In this document: positions 1 through 9,104 of the stretch, piece by piece
Numbering within the stretch: position 1 is the first letter of the stretch
Layout: each line of letters starts with the position of its first letter
Assembly: GCA_934597255.1 (NCBI GenBank)
Contig: CAKTQV010000001.1
Span: 62,001-126,000, forward strand
Direction of reading: 5' to 3'
DNA from: an uncultured Oscillospiraceae bacterium
GTDB lineage: Bacteria > Bacillota > Clostridia > Oscillospirales > Oscillospiraceae
Length of the DNA: 64,000 nucleotides
Notes under the pieces: model-generated
The model's database searches: none
What the model was told of the DNA's origin: nothing
The model's input: the letters and a program-made list of their open reading frames with translations, nothing else
Program-made: the position numbers and the translations under genes

Positions 1-473
1 CGGCGTACCGGGAGCGGCTGAAGGGCTGTCTGTATCTGCACACCTTTGATACGGAGCTGATCGTCGTGTCCGGGGATCTGCAGACGGCGCGCGCGGTGTT
101 TCTGATCCAGGGCGCGGAGATATACGGGCGGGGCATTGACAGCAGGGAGTACCGGGAAAAATGCTGCTTTATGGCCAATCGCTGCGGCGTGGATTTCATC
201 TGTGAAAACGGCGTGTGGAAGCTGTGGCACGTTCGCATTTGGACATTCTGGCACTTTCCGCTGGAGACCTGCTGGACGGATATTGGCCGGTATCAGGGCT
301 TTTTGCTGACGGATAACACCCACTGTGACGCCGCCCCGCCGCAGCCGGCGTATTACTGGAGCAGAACGGCTGTGCTGGGCCGCGCCGAGCCGCTTCCGCC
401 GGAGGACTATGAGACCTTTGCGGATGTGGCGCCGGGTTACGGTGACTGTTTTGACGAGGAGGAGGCATTGTGA
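1..473 (+). CDS. SnoaL-like (NTF2-fold) protein A, 5' truncated by window edge
   Basis: The frame is open from base 3 with no start before the edge, so only the C-terminal ~156 residues are present. It shares the hallmarks of five further paralogues nearby: an ACT-like strand ending in DLQTARAVF, the VDFIxENGVWKLWH block, a CWTD motif and the terminal F-A-DVAPGYG signature. SnoaL/NTF2-like proteins are small alpha+beta cones that include polyketide cyclases, dehydratases and isomerases. The substrate is unknown. Its stop overlaps the next start (TGATG), so it is translationally coupled to it. The internal GTG at 66 is not needed as a start. Fold assignment is fairly secure, function is not. 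Confidence 0.75.
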   Translation, partial: AYRERLKGCLYLHTFDTELIVVSGDLQTARAVFLIQGAEIYGRGIDSREYREKCCFMANRCGVDFICENGVWKLWHVRIWTFWHFPLETCWTDIGRYQGFLLTDNTHCDAAPPQPAYYWSRTAVLGRAEPLPPEDYETFADVAPGYGDCFDEEEAL

Positions 474-1186
474 TGGAGGAAAGGTCACTGGCCGGGCTTT
501 ACGCCGGCATTGCAAGGGTTCGGGCGGCGCAGGAGTGCCGGAATCTGATGGGGCATTATCTTATCGGCATGATGGGGAGCAAAATGTGGCAGTATCTGGA
601 CCGCTGGGTCGGGCGGGAGGATGCCTCTCTGGAGATGCCGTGGGGCCGCTATGACGGGAAGAGCGGCGTTGTCTATTGCTATCTGGTCGATCACGGGGAC
701 TATACGGACCCGACGATCCCGGACAATGCCGGCGCCGGGGTGCTGGCCATTCATCTGTCCAGCTCCGAGTGCGTGGAGGTCGCGGCCGACGGAAAAACGG
801 CCCGCGGCATATTTCATACGGGCGGGACGGAAACTATCCGAAAGGATGGCTGCTTCTGCTTTACGCGCTACGGCGTGGATTTCATCCGCGATGAGCGCGG
901 GGCCTGGAAAATATGGCATATGTGGCTCGTTCCAAACGGCATGAACCAGTTCCCCTATTGCTGGACGGACAGCGAGCATACTTCGTGGACGACGGTGTCC
1001 TGGCAGCCAAAGGATGACGAGCTGTTCCACAAGGCTTGGCGCTATTCGCCGGACGATGTTTACCCGCTGTGCTGGCCGGACTATCCGCACAAATATGCGA
1101 GCTGGGACGAAGTGGCGCCCGGGTACGGCTATGATATTCTGCGGTTCAAAAAAATGGAGAGCGGGGAGGCAGAAGAGCATGAATGA
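473..1186 (+). CDS. SnoaL-like protein B
   Basis: This 237-residue protein is a paralogue of its neighbours. Visible blocks are ECRNLMxxY near residue 21, EMPWGRYDGKSGVV near 54, VEVAADGKTARG near 101, VDFI then WKIWH near 134-148, PYCWTD, and VAPGYGY near 217. The ATG at 473 overlaps the upstream stop, and an AGGAGG lies about 9 nt before it. A GTG at 470 is an alternative start. There is no signal peptide or membrane segment, so it is cytoplasmic. The middle and C-terminal loops (about 155-215) are longer than in a plain SnoaL domain. Enzymatic role (cyclase, dehydratase or isomerase) is inferred from the fold only. Confidence 0.8.
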   Translation: MEERSLAGLYAGIARVRAAQECRNLMGHYLIGMMGSKMWQYLDRWVGREDASLEMPWGRYDGKSGVVYCYLVDHGDYTDPTIPDNAGAGVLAIHLSSSECVEVAADGKTARGIFHTGGTETIRKDGCFCFTRYGVDFIRDERGAWKIWHMWLVPNGMNQFPYCWTDSEHTSWTTVSWQPKDDELFHKAWRYSPDDVYPLCWPDYPHKYASWDEVAPGYGYDILRFKKMESGEAEEHE

Positions 1187-1874
1187 ACTGAATGATCTTT
1201 TTTTGGAAAAGGACAGGCTGCAGGCCTATGAGGAATGCCGGAATCTGATGGGCGCCTATGCCACCTGCTTCAGCGACAATCGGACCGAGGATATCGCCGG
1301 AATGTTTGCTGAGCGCGCCGACTGCACGCTGGAGATGCCGTGGGGGCGCTACGACGGGAAGGCCGGCGTGGTGCGCTGCTTTACGCACGACCATCTGGAT
1401 GTACGGCGCGGGGACAACAAGAAGCAGCTTGACGGCGCCTATGCCATGCGCTTTGTCACGACCCCGCTGATCGAGGTCGCGGGCGATGGAAAAACCGCGC
1501 GCGGCGTGTTTATTTCTCACGGGTTTGAGACGTTTGCCACGCTGAACCGCCGCGTCTGCTACCGGGGCCGTACCTTCTGGAATTGGGGAAAAACCGCGGT
1601 GGATTTCATCCGGGAGGACGGCGTATGGAAGTTCTGGCACGTGCGGCTGTATCCGCTGGTATACACGGAATATGGGAAAAGCTGGGCAGAACACGAGCGT
1701 TATGGAGGCTTTGGCCGCGTGGAGGAGCCGGAGATCGACGGCCCGGTACACGGGGGGATATACGAGTGGGAGTCCGGAGAGCTTGTCCCGCGCAATATGC
1801 CGGCGCTGCCGGAGCCGTATGAAAGCTTTGAGGAAGTCGCACCGGGCTACGGCTATGAGAGCGAGGGAGACTGA
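1179..1874 (+). CDS. SnoaL-like protein C
   Basis: This 231-residue paralogue starts at the ATG at 1179, eight bases inside the end of gene B, with GGGGAGG 10 nt upstream. The open frame extends further 5' but that part is an out-of-frame shadow of gene B. Motifs in order are EECRNLMGAY, DCTLEMPWGRYDG, IEVAGDGKTARGVF, VDFIREDGVWKFWH, KSWAE and the terminal EEVAPGYGY. It has a CFSDN segment after the conserved Tyr, where some NTF2-fold dehydratases carry catalytic Tyr/Asp. That mechanistic parallel is inference. The tight coupling to genes A, B and the flavoprotein suggests one pathway or a hetero-oligomer. Confidence 0.8.
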   Translation: MNELNDLFLEKDRLQAYEECRNLMGAYATCFSDNRTEDIAGMFAERADCTLEMPWGRYDGKAGVVRCFTHDHLDVRRGDNKKQLDGAYAMRFVTTPLIEVAGDGKTARGVFISHGFETFATLNRRVCYRGRTFWNWGKTAVDFIREDGVWKFWHVRLYPLVYTEYGKSWAEHERYGGFGRVEEPEIDGPVHGGIYEWESGELVPRNMPALPEPYESFEEVAPGYGYESEGD

Positions 1875-1875
1875 C

Positions 1876-3366
1876 GTGCACAAAAGCATGGATTGTGCCG
1901 TTGTGGTGATCGGAGGGGGCGCTTCCGGACTGTGCGCGGCGATCGCGGCGGCGGAAGCCGGGGCCGGACCGGTCGTTCTTCTGGAGAAATCCGAAGCGCT
2001 TGGCGGCAAGGGCGGCAGCGCGCAGGGAATGTATGCGCTGGGATCCCGGCTTCAGCGTCAGGAGGGCGTCTGCTGCGACCCGGAATACGAATTCCGGGAT
2101 ATCATGCACATGACGTCTTATCTCTGCGACGGGGTCCTGCTGCGGCAGTTTCTGGCGGAGAGCGGGCGGACGGTTGACTGGCTGCTCGATCACGGGATCG
2201 GGATCGAGTTGACGGATCGTGTCCAGCAGCTGAGCCATGGGGCCAGCGGCCGCGTGTATCACCGATGGAATCGCGTGAAGGACCGCTTCCAGACACTTCG
2301 CCGCAGTGCGGAACGCGCCGGGGTGCGGATCCTTATGGGGGCGGACGCCTCGGAGCTTCTGACGGAGGGGCGGCGCGTGACGGGGGTGAGGGCCCGGATC
2401 GGCGAAGATGTGCTCACGCTGCGCGCCGGCGCCGTTATTCTTGGAAGCGGCGGCTTTGCGGGGAACATGGAAATGCTGCGTGAGAATCTGGCGGATGTGC
2501 TTCAGGAGCCGCCCCTGTTTTTCCCCACGCGCTCCACGGGCGAGGGTGTGCGGATGGCGTGGAGCGTCGGCGCCGGGAAAGCCAGCGAACGGGCCGTGCT
2601 GGCGCATGGCGTCGCGCCGGCCTATCCCCAATTCAGCATGCATAAAACGCAGACCAGTACGGCGCTGATGAACATTCCGATTCTTTGGGTCAACGATCGG
2701 GCAGAGCGCTTCTGCAGCGAGGAGATCATCTACGACTCTCAGTTTTTCAGCAATGCCTGCATGGCGCAGGGCGGCGTCGCCTACGCGGCGGTGGATCGGC
2801 GGACGGTGGAGCAGTTCATGCACGCGATTCCGTATGAGATGCAGTTCTGGGACATCTATGGGATGGACGGCGGTTATTTCCCCGCGCCGATCGCCGATTT
2901 TGACCGTGAGATACGGCAACTGATTCGCGACGGCGTTGCGGTGGAGGCGAAAGACGCCGGAGACCTGGCGGCGCAGATGGGCTGGGACCCGGAGACGCTG
3001 CGCGATACGCTCCTGCGCTACAATCACTGGACGGAGGTCGGCCGGGATGAGGATTTTTATAAGTCCCCCAAGTATCTGCGCTATCCGGTGCGGGAAGGGC
3101 CGCTGTATCTGCTGAAGGGCAAGGTGATGATCATGGGCACGCTCGGCGGCGTCCGGATCGACCGCCGCTTCCGCGCGCTTCGCCCGGATCGCAGTCCGAT
3201 CGAAGGGCTGTATGCGGCCGGCGGAGATGCCGGCGGAATATACCACGGATATTCCTACCTGTCCAAGGAGGGATTTGCATTGGGGTGGGCGCTGACGTCG
3301 GGCCGGCTGGCAGGCGCCAACGCGGCAGCGTTTTTGTGCAGTGCGGATAACTGCAGGGCAAAATGA
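1876..3366 (+). CDS. FAD-dependent oxidoreductase, fumarate-reductase/urocanate-reductase-like
   Basis: The 496-residue protein is of the FAD_binding_2 type. A dinucleotide-binding GGGASGLCAA lies at the N terminus, followed by the LEKSEALGGKGGSA segment. The C terminus has GLYAAGGDAGGIYHGYSY and then GFALGWALTSGRLAG, the usual FAD-closing motif of fumarate reductase, 3-ketosteroid dehydrogenase and BaiJ/BaiP-like bile-acid reductases. There is no Tat signal and no FMN or cytochrome domain, so it is probably a soluble cytoplasmic reductase or dehydrogenase. Start: GTG at 1876 sits 6-7 nt after GAGGGAG; the next ATG (1888) is too far from it. It lies 1 nt after gene C. The substrate is unknown, probably the same compound handled by the SnoaL paralogues. 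Confidence 0.85.
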   Translation: MHKSMDCAVVVIGGGASGLCAAIAAAEAGAGPVVLLEKSEALGGKGGSAQGMYALGSRLQRQEGVCCDPEYEFRDIMHMTSYLCDGVLLRQFLAESGRTVDWLLDHGIGIELTDRVQQLSHGASGRVYHRWNRVKDRFQTLRRSAERAGVRILMGADASELLTEGRRVTGVRARIGEDVLTLRAGAVILGSGGFAGNMEMLRENLADVLQEPPLFFPTRSTGEGVRMAWSVGAGKASERAVLAHGVAPAYPQFSMHKTQTSTALMNIPILWVNDRAERFCSEEIIYDSQFFSNACMAQGGVAYAAVDRRTVEQFMHAIPYEMQFWDIYGMDGGYFPAPIADFDREIRQLIRDGVAVEAKDAGDLAAQMGWDPETLRDTLLRYNHWTEVGRDEDFYKSPKYLRYPVREGPLYLLKGKVMIMGTLGGVRIDRRFRALRPDRSPIEGLYAAGGDAGGIYHGYSYLSKEGFALGWALTSGRLAGANAAAFLCSADNCRAK

Positions 3367-3417
3367 TGAGCAATATTACTATGCTGCTGGGCGTATACCA
3401 CTCCGGCAAACAACGAA

Positions 3418-3447
3418 TTGTACAAAATCCGACGGACGAACTATACT
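3418..3447 (+). promoter_or_regulatory. Sigma-70-type promoter of the ABC transporter/SnoaL operon
   Basis: TTGTAC (3418-3423) and TATACT (3442-3447) are separated by 18 bp, upstream of the binding-protein gene whose AAAGGAG lies at 3485-3491. No terminator is evident between the flavoprotein stop and this promoter, so readthrough from the upstream genes is possible. Confidence 0.65.
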
Positions 3448-3497
3448 GTAGCCATGCAAAGTGAAAAGAATAACAGAAAAACCGAAAGGAGAACCAA

Positions 3498-5120
3498 ATG
3501 AAAAAACCGTTGTTTTCCCGACTGCTCGGCCTGCTGCTTGCGGTCATCATGGTCTTTACGCTGTGCGCCTGCGGCAGCGGGACGAAGGAAGAGGCGGGCA
3601 GCGCCGGAGAGGGCGAAAAGCCCGCTGCCAGCACGGAAGAACAGCCGGCCGGAGAGACCGGAGCGGCTGGAAAGGAAACGCTGACGGTGGCGATGGCGAC
3701 GGAGCCTGCCACGCTCAACCCCAACTTCCATCCGCAGGGAACGATCTATCCTGTCATCAACCAGATCTGCGAGGGCCTGATGTACCTCAACGACGAGGGG
3801 ACGCTTGAAACGAAGCTGCTGGAGAGCTACGAATACGAATCGGACACCAGCGTTGTGTTCAAGCTCATCGAAGGAATCCATTTCCAGAACGGCGAGGAGC
3901 TGCATGCCAGCGACGTGCTGTTCTCCTGGGAACGCTGCACCACGGACCCTGTTATCGCCTCCACCTTCGCGGTCATTGACTTTGAAAACAGCGAAATCAT
4001 CGACGACTACAGCTTCCGGCTGGTCCTTCATGAGCCCTATGCGCCGCTGCTGTGGCTCATGACCACTCCGATGTTCTATGTTGTCAGCCAGAAGGCTGTG
4101 GAAGAAATGGGCGAGGAAGCCTTCAACCGCGCGCCGGTCGGCACCGGTCCGTACCGCTTCGTGAGCTGGGAAAGCGACGGCACCATTACCGTGACAAAGT
4201 TTGACGGGTACTGGGACGAGGATAATGCGGCAGTCATCCCCAACATCGTGTTCAAGGTCGTTGGCGAAGCGGCCAACCGGACCATCATGCTCCAGACCGG
4301 CGAGGTCGATCTTGCGTACGATATCCAGGCGTCCGACGCCGGGATCATTGACGACGACGCGAACTGCTCCATGTACATCGGCACGGGCCTGGGTATCACC
4401 TTTGCCGGACTGAACTGGCAGGCGAATGACAACGAGGCGCTGTGCGACCGGCGCGTCCGCCTGGCGCTGGTCAAGGCGCTCGACCGCCAGTCCATCATCA
4501 ACGTTGTCTACCAGGGATATGCCGAGGTCTGCGACAGCTATTTTGCGCCCACCATCTGGGGATACGACGACACCTATGCCAAGGCGAACTACGGCTACGA
4601 CCCCGAGGCGGCCAAGGCCCTGCTTGATGAGGCCGGCTACGGAGACGGCTTTGAGCTTGAGATCCTTGTAACGGACGATGCGACGCTGTCCACCATTGCG
4701 GAGATCATGCGCAACCAGTGGGAGCAGATCGGCGTTCATGCGACGGTGACCTCGCTGGAGCTGGCGACCTTCCTTGATCACTATACCAACAGCGATTATG
4801 ATCTGATGCTTACCAACCTGACAAACGGCGTCGGCGACCCGGACGATACTACCAACAAGATGCTTACCTCCGATAAGCAGCCGGTCTACAAAAACGACGA
4901 GGTCGACAAGCTGTTTGCCGAGGAGTCTGTCTGCATGGACATTGACGAGCGTGAACAGATCTTCATCGAGCTGCAGCAGGTCCTGCAGGAAGACGTCGCC
5001 TGGATCCCCCTGGCCACGCCCTCCGTGCTGACCGGCGTAAACAATCACCTGAGCAATCTGCCGAACGCCAGCCGCATTTTCCGCCGCTGCCTGTCTCAGG
5101 TCACCTGGAACGAAGAATAA
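3498..5120 (+). CDS. ABC transporter substrate-binding lipoprotein, Dpp/Opp family
   Basis: This is a 540-residue solute-binding protein of the SBP_bac_5 family. It has a lipoprotein signal peptide (MKKPLF, hydrophobic core, lipobox LCAC with the lipidated Cys about residue 26) and an acidic Ala/Glu linker. The mature domain has family landmarks such as EPATLNP, FKLIEGIHFQNGEEL, GTGPYRF, LALVKALDRQSIINVVYQG and GVGDPDDT. It delivers a ligand to the permeases encoded next. The family binds peptides but also nickel, opines, sugars and plant glycosides, so ligand identity is open. Being sandwiched between SnoaL-like and flavoprotein genes suggests it imports their substrate. It is first in its operon and followed by a hairpin that probably raises its level over the permeases. 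Confidence 0.9.
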   Translation: MKKPLFSRLLGLLLAVIMVFTLCACGSGTKEEAGSAGEGEKPAASTEEQPAGETGAAGKETLTVAMATEPATLNPNFHPQGTIYPVINQICEGLMYLNDEGTLETKLLESYEYESDTSVVFKLIEGIHFQNGEELHASDVLFSWERCTTDPVIASTFAVIDFENSEIIDDYSFRLVLHEPYAPLLWLMTTPMFYVVSQKAVEEMGEEAFNRAPVGTGPYRFVSWESDGTITVTKFDGYWDEDNAAVIPNIVFKVVGEAANRTIMLQTGEVDLAYDIQASDAGIIDDDANCSMYIGTGLGITFAGLNWQANDNEALCDRRVRLALVKALDRQSIINVVYQGYAEVCDSYFAPTIWGYDDTYAKANYGYDPEAAKALLDEAGYGDGFELEILVTDDATLSTIAEIMRNQWEQIGVHATVTSLELATFLDHYTNSDYDLMLTNLTNGVGDPDDTTNKMLTSDKQPVYKNDEVDKLFAEESVCMDIDEREQIFIELQQVLQEDVAWIPLATPSVLTGVNNHLSNLPNASRIFRRCLSQVTWNEE

Positions 5121-5156
5121 AAACGTTCAGGGCCGGCGTGCTCCGGCATTGAAAAA

Positions 5157-5188
5157 CGGCTCTCCCCCCGGTTCCGGAGGGAGAGCCG
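5157..5188 (+). other. Intercistronic hairpin after binding-protein gene
   Basis: CGGCTCTCC (5157-5165) pairs perfectly with GGAGAGCCG (5180-5188), extended by one G-C pair. No U-tract follows. It is placed where binding-protein genes often carry a 3'-stabilising or partial-attenuation hairpin. That role is inferred. Confidence 0.6.
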
Positions 5189-5230
5189 CCCAAATCAGGG
5201 GCAGTGGCTGCCTCGGAGCGAGGAACTTAT

Positions 5231-6208
5231 ATGGGAAAGTATATTCTGAAGCGTATATTACAAATGATCCCGGTTCTGCTGGGCGTCATTATTGTCGTGT
5301 TTACCATCTTATATCTGACGCCGGGCGACGCCGCGCAGACGATGCTGGGAACAGGCGCGACGGAGGAAGAACTGGCGGCCATGCGCGCCAAGCTCGGCAC
5401 GGATCAGAGCTATTTTGTGCAGCTTGGACGCTATATTAAAAATCTTGTTCTGCACGGGGATTTCGGCACATCTTGGGTGACGGGCCGCTCTGTGACCACG
5501 GAGCTGCTTGAACGCTTCCCCGTGACCATGCGTCTGGCGGCGCTGAGCATAATCATAGCCGTGATCCTTGGCGTGACGGCCGGCGTGATCTCGGCAGTCA
5601 AGCAATACTCCGGCTTTGACAATGTGGCTCAGGTGGTTGGATTGATCGGCGTTTCGATCCCCTCGTTCTGGCTGGCGCTGATGCTTATCATTATTTTCTC
5701 CGTTAATCTCAAATGGCTTCCGTCCTCCGGTCTGGATTCGCCCAAAAGCTATATTCTTCCGGCGGTGGCGCTGGGACTGGCCTCGGCGGCCATGATCATG
5801 CGCATGACGCGCTCGAGCATGCTGGACGTTGTCCGGCAGGATTACATCCGCACGGCGCGTGCCAAGGGGCAGAAGGAACTGGTCGTCATTATGAAGCATG
5901 CGCTGAAAAATGCGCTGATCCCCATCATCACGGTGGCGGGACTGCAGTTCGGAGGCCTGCTGGGCGGCTCCATTGCCATCGAATCGATTTTCTCCATCCC
6001 CGGCATCGGAAAGTTTTCCGTCGAGGCGATCAAGGCGCGGAACATGCCCGCCGTGCAGGGGAGCGTGCTGCTTGTGGCCATTGCCTTCAGCGTGATAAAT
6101 CTTGTCATTGATATTCTGTACAGCTTTGTCGATCCCCGCATCCGGTCGCAGTATCAGAAGTCGAGGAAGAGCAAAGCCCCTGTGAAGGGAGGCGCGCGCC
6201 ATGGCTGA
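5231..6208 (+). CDS. ABC transporter permease, DppB/OppB-like
   Basis: This 325-residue inner-membrane permease has an N-terminal helix (YILKRILQMIPVLLGVIIVV), a periplasmic loop, then five or so transmembrane segments. The EAA cytoplasmic loop is recognisable as DYIRTARAKGQKELVV. The family's C-terminal block GGSIAIESIFSIPGIGK is present. With the next gene it forms the channel of a dipeptide/oligopeptide-class importer. I chose the ATG at 5231, preceded by GGAGCGAGGAA. The open frame continues upstream through the hairpin but lacks a good start. Its stop overlaps the next start by 8 nt. Confidence 0.92.
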   Translation: MGKYILKRILQMIPVLLGVIIVVFTILYLTPGDAAQTMLGTGATEEELAAMRAKLGTDQSYFVQLGRYIKNLVLHGDFGTSWVTGRSVTTELLERFPVTMRLAALSIIIAVILGVTAGVISAVKQYSGFDNVAQVVGLIGVSIPSFWLALMLIIIFSVNLKWLPSSGLDSPKSYILPAVALGLASAAMIMRMTRSSMLDVVRQDYIRTARAKGQKELVVIMKHALKNALIPIITVAGLQFGGLLGGSIAIESIFSIPGIGKFSVEAIKARNMPAVQGSVLLVAIAFSVINLVIDILYSFVDPRIRSQYQKSRKSKAPVKGGARHG

Positions 6209-7130
6209 GATGAGCTTCCGCGAACGGATACTGGCTGTCAGTCTGCCGGCGTCGGACGAACATGCCGGCGACGAGACGGCCGGCGTGCAGAGCAGTAAAT
6301 TCCGGGAATTCTGCCGCCGTTTTGCGCGCAACAAGATGGGCATGCTCGGCCTGTGCATTCTGGTCGTGATGATCTTTGTAGCGCTGCTGGCGCCCGTGCT
6401 GGCGCCGGAGGGCTATGACCTGCAGATCCTGAGCGACAGTCTCAAGGCGCCTTCCGGAGAGCATCTTCTCGGAACGGACAACCTTGGCCGCGATATTCTT
6501 GCCCGTATCATCTGGGGCGCGCGCTATTCCCTGTCCGTCGGCGTGATCTCCGTGGCCATTGCCGCGACGATCGGTGCGGTTCTGGGCGTGGTCGCCGGCT
6601 TCTACGGCGGGACGACCGAAACCGTTGTTATGCGCGTGCTGGATGTGTTTATGGGGATCCCGCCGATCCTGCTGGCGCTTTCCGTGGCGGCGGCGCTCGG
6701 CGGAGGACTGATGAATCTGATGATCGCGGTGAGCATCAGCTCCGTTCCGTCATTCGCGCGCATCGTTCGCGCCTCGGTGCTGTCCGTAAAGGATCAGGAA
6801 TTTGTGGAGGCGGCCCGCTGCACGGGCTGCAGCAGCATGCGGATCATGTTCAAATATGTGTTTCCCAACTGCCTGTCCCCGCTGATCGTGCAGGCGACGC
6901 TCGGCGTGGCGAGCGCCATTCTGGCGGCTTCGACGATGAGCTTTATCGGCCTGGGCCTGCAGCCGCCGATCCCGGAATGGGGCGCGATGCTGTCGGTGGG
7001 ACGCTCCTATATCCGGCAGGCCTGGTGGACCTGCACCTTCCCCGGGATTATGATCGCGCTGACGGTTTTTGCGCTCAACGTGTTCGGAGACGGCATGCGT
7101 GACGCGCTCGACCCGAAGATGAAGCGCTGA
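6201..7130 (+). CDS. ABC transporter permease, DppC/OppC-like
   Basis: This is a 309-residue permease partner. A cytoplasmic N-terminal region of about 45 residues precedes the first helix (LGLCILVVMIFVALLAPVLA). It carries the DppC signature HLLGTDNLGRDILARIIWG and the EAA loop FVEAARCTGCSSMRIMFKYV, and ends with a GDGMRDALDPK block. It overlaps the previous permease by 8 nt, which implies coupled synthesis of the two halves. Nothing in it indicates the substrate. Confidence 0.92.
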   Translation: MAEMSFRERILAVSLPASDEHAGDETAGVQSSKFREFCRRFARNKMGMLGLCILVVMIFVALLAPVLAPEGYDLQILSDSLKAPSGEHLLGTDNLGRDILARIIWGARYSLSVGVISVAIAATIGAVLGVVAGFYGGTTETVVMRVLDVFMGIPPILLALSVAAALGGGLMNLMIAVSISSVPSFARIVRASVLSVKDQEFVEAARCTGCSSMRIMFKYVFPNCLSPLIVQATLGVASAILAASTMSFIGLGLQPPIPEWGAMLSVGRSYIRQAWWTCTFPGIMIALTVFALNVFGDGMRDALDPKMKR

Positions 7131-7143
7131 GGAGGAATGGAGA

Positions 7144-8130
7144 ATGAATGAAAATAAGCTTCTGGAGGTCAGGAACCTCTCCATTCAGTACAAAACGGGC
7201 GGCTGTGTTTTCAAGGCGGTCAACGGTATTGATCTGACCGTCGGACGCGGTGAGACGCTGGGCCTTGTGGGGGAGACCGGCGCGGGAAAGACGACGACGG
7301 CCCTTGGCATCATGAACCTTATCCCCAATCCGCCCGGCGAAGTGTGCGGCGGCGAGGTGCTGTTTGAGGGACATGACCTGCTCGGAAAAAGTGCCGGGGA
7401 AATGCGCGCCATACGCGGCAAGAAAATATCCATGATCTTTCAGGACCCTATGACCGCGCTCAATCCGATCGAGACGGTGGGCGATCAGATCAGCGAGGTC
7501 ATCCGGCTGCACGAAAAAATAAGCAAGCTGGAAGCGGCGGCCCGTGCCAAGGAGATGTTGGAAATGGTCGGGATCCCCGGCGAGCGCTATTGCGAATTTC
7601 CGCATCAGTTTTCCGGCGGGATGAAGCAGCGGGTCGTGATCGCCATCGCGCTGGCCTGCCGACCGGAGCTCATCATAGCGGACGAGCCGACGACGGCGCT
7701 GGATGTAACGATCCAGGCGCAGGTGCTGGCGCTTTTGTCTAATCTGAAAAAAGAGATCAATACCTCGATGATACTCATCACGCATGATCTCGGCGTCGTG
7801 GCGGAAAACTGCGACAGCGTGGCGGTGATGTATGCCGGGCACATCGTGGAAAAGGGAACCGTCAAGGATGTGTACACGGACATGGCGCATCCGTACACGG
7901 TGCGGCTGTTTGCCGCGCTGCCGGACATCGATCATGACGTAAAGCGGCTTCAGCCCATCGCCGGACTGATGCCGGATCCGTCTGATCTGCCGAAGGGGTG
8001 TCCGTTCTGGCCCCGCTGCGCCAACCGGATCGGCGCGTGCAGCGAGCGGATGCCGGAGGAGACCGAGATCACGCCGGGACATACCGTGCGCTGTCATCTC
8101 TATGGGGAAGGAGGCTGGAAGCATGAGTGA
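7144..8130 (+). CDS. ABC transporter ATP-binding protein, DppD/OppD-like
   Basis: The 328-residue ATPase has Walker A GETGAGKTT, Q-loop FQDPMTALNP, the family signature FSGGMKQR, Walker B LIIADEPTTALD and the switch His in ITHDLGVV. The C-terminal Opp/Dpp extension includes a GCPFWPRCANRIGAC cluster of cysteines, typical of this subfamily, where an iron-sulfur cluster has been reported in some members. It energises the importer together with the following ATPase. A GGAGGAATGG lies before the ATG at 7144. It overlaps the next gene by 8 nt. Confidence 0.92.
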   Translation: MNENKLLEVRNLSIQYKTGGCVFKAVNGIDLTVGRGETLGLVGETGAGKTTTALGIMNLIPNPPGEVCGGEVLFEGHDLLGKSAGEMRAIRGKKISMIFQDPMTALNPIETVGDQISEVIRLHEKISKLEAAARAKEMLEMVGIPGERYCEFPHQFSGGMKQRVVIAIALACRPELIIADEPTTALDVTIQAQVLALLSNLKKEINTSMILITHDLGVVAENCDSVAVMYAGHIVEKGTVKDVYTDMAHPYTVRLFAALPDIDHDVKRLQPIAGLMPDPSDLPKGCPFWPRCANRIGACSERMPEETEITPGHTVRCHLYGEGGWKHE

Positions 8131-9082
8131 GCTGCTGCGTGTGGAGAATCTGAAAAAGTATTTCAAAACGCCAAAGGGCATGCTTCATGCCGTGGACGAC
8201 ATCAGCTTTGCCGTTCAAGAGGGGCAGACGCTCGGTGTTGTGGGGGAATCCGGATGCGGCAAATCGACGCTTGGCCGCGTGACGATCCATCTTACCGAGA
8301 GAACGTCCGGCCGCATTTATTTTGCCGGCGAGGACATATCGGATGTGTCCGGAAAGCAGCTCAAGGCCCTGCGCAAGGATATGCAGATGATCTTCCAGGA
8401 TCCGTTTTCTTCGCTCAATCCGCGGTTCACGGTCGCGCAGAGCATTGCCGAGCCGCTGAAGGTATACGGCTGCTGCGCCGGCCGCCGGGAGCTGGATGAG
8501 CGGGTGTGCGAGCTGATGAGCACGGTGGGACTGGCGCTGCGCTTCAAGGATGTTTACCCGCACGAGCTTGACGGCGGCCGCCGCCAGCGCATCGGCATCG
8601 CCCGCGCACTGGCGCTCAACCCGCGGTTTATCGTCTGCGACGAGCCGGTCAGTGCGCTGGACGTCTCCATTCAGGCTCAGATACTTAATCTTCTGCAGGA
8701 CCTGCAGGAGCAGCGGGGGCTGACGTTCATTTTCATCACGCACGATCTGTCTGTGGTCAAGCACATTTCCAATGAGATATGCGTTTTGTATCTGGGCACG
8801 ATGGTGGAAAAGTGCGAATCGTCGGAGCTGTTCCGCGATCCCCTGCATCCGTATACGCGCGCGCTGCTTTCTGCCATACCGAAGGCGGCGTATCAGACGG
8901 AGCACAAGCGCATTCTGCTTCGCGGCGAGATCACCTCGCCCATTGAGCCGGAACCGGGCTGCCGTTTTGCCGCGCGCTGCGAATATGCCACGGAGCAGTG
9001 CCGCTGCGAAAACCCGGTGCTTGAAGAGGTGCGCCCCGGCCACGTCGTCGCGTGCCACCGCGTGCGCGAATGGAACGGCTGA
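8123..9082 (+). CDS. ABC transporter ATP-binding protein, DppF/OppF-like, with variant signature motif
   Basis: The 319-residue second ATPase has Walker A GESGCGKST, Q-loop FQDPFSSLNP, Walker B FIVCDEPVSALD and H-loop ITHDLSVV. The C-terminal oligopeptide extension has its Cys cluster (CRFAARCEYATEQC). The ABC signature is unusual: the canonical LSGGQ reads LDGGR, replacing the Ser that normally contacts the ATP gamma-phosphate with Asp. This may be a subfamily trait. Start: ATG 8123 has AAGGAGG 8 nt upstream; an ATG at 8102 in the same frame lies within the preceding gene and is less likely. Confidence 0.9.
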   Translation: MSELLRVENLKKYFKTPKGMLHAVDDISFAVQEGQTLGVVGESGCGKSTLGRVTIHLTERTSGRIYFAGEDISDVSGKQLKALRKDMQMIFQDPFSSLNPRFTVAQSIAEPLKVYGCCAGRRELDERVCELMSTVGLALRFKDVYPHELDGGRRQRIGIARALALNPRFIVCDEPVSALDVSIQAQILNLLQDLQEQRGLTFIFITHDLSVVKHISNEICVLYLGTMVEKCESSELFRDPLHPYTRALLSAIPKAAYQTEHKRILLRGEITSPIEPEPGCRFAARCEYATEQCRCENPVLEEVRPGHVVACHRVREWNG

Positions 9083-9104
9083 ACATCATCAAACGGTGCG
9101 GCTG

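Noticed and set aside
1606..3246. Very long open frame antisense to the flavoprotein (and similar long antisense frames opposite many genes, e.g. 42482-44644, 54449-56407)
   Set aside because: High GC removes stop codons from shadow frames. These have Arg/His/Ala-rich, domain-less translations, no ribosome binding sites, and lie opposite well-recognised genes.
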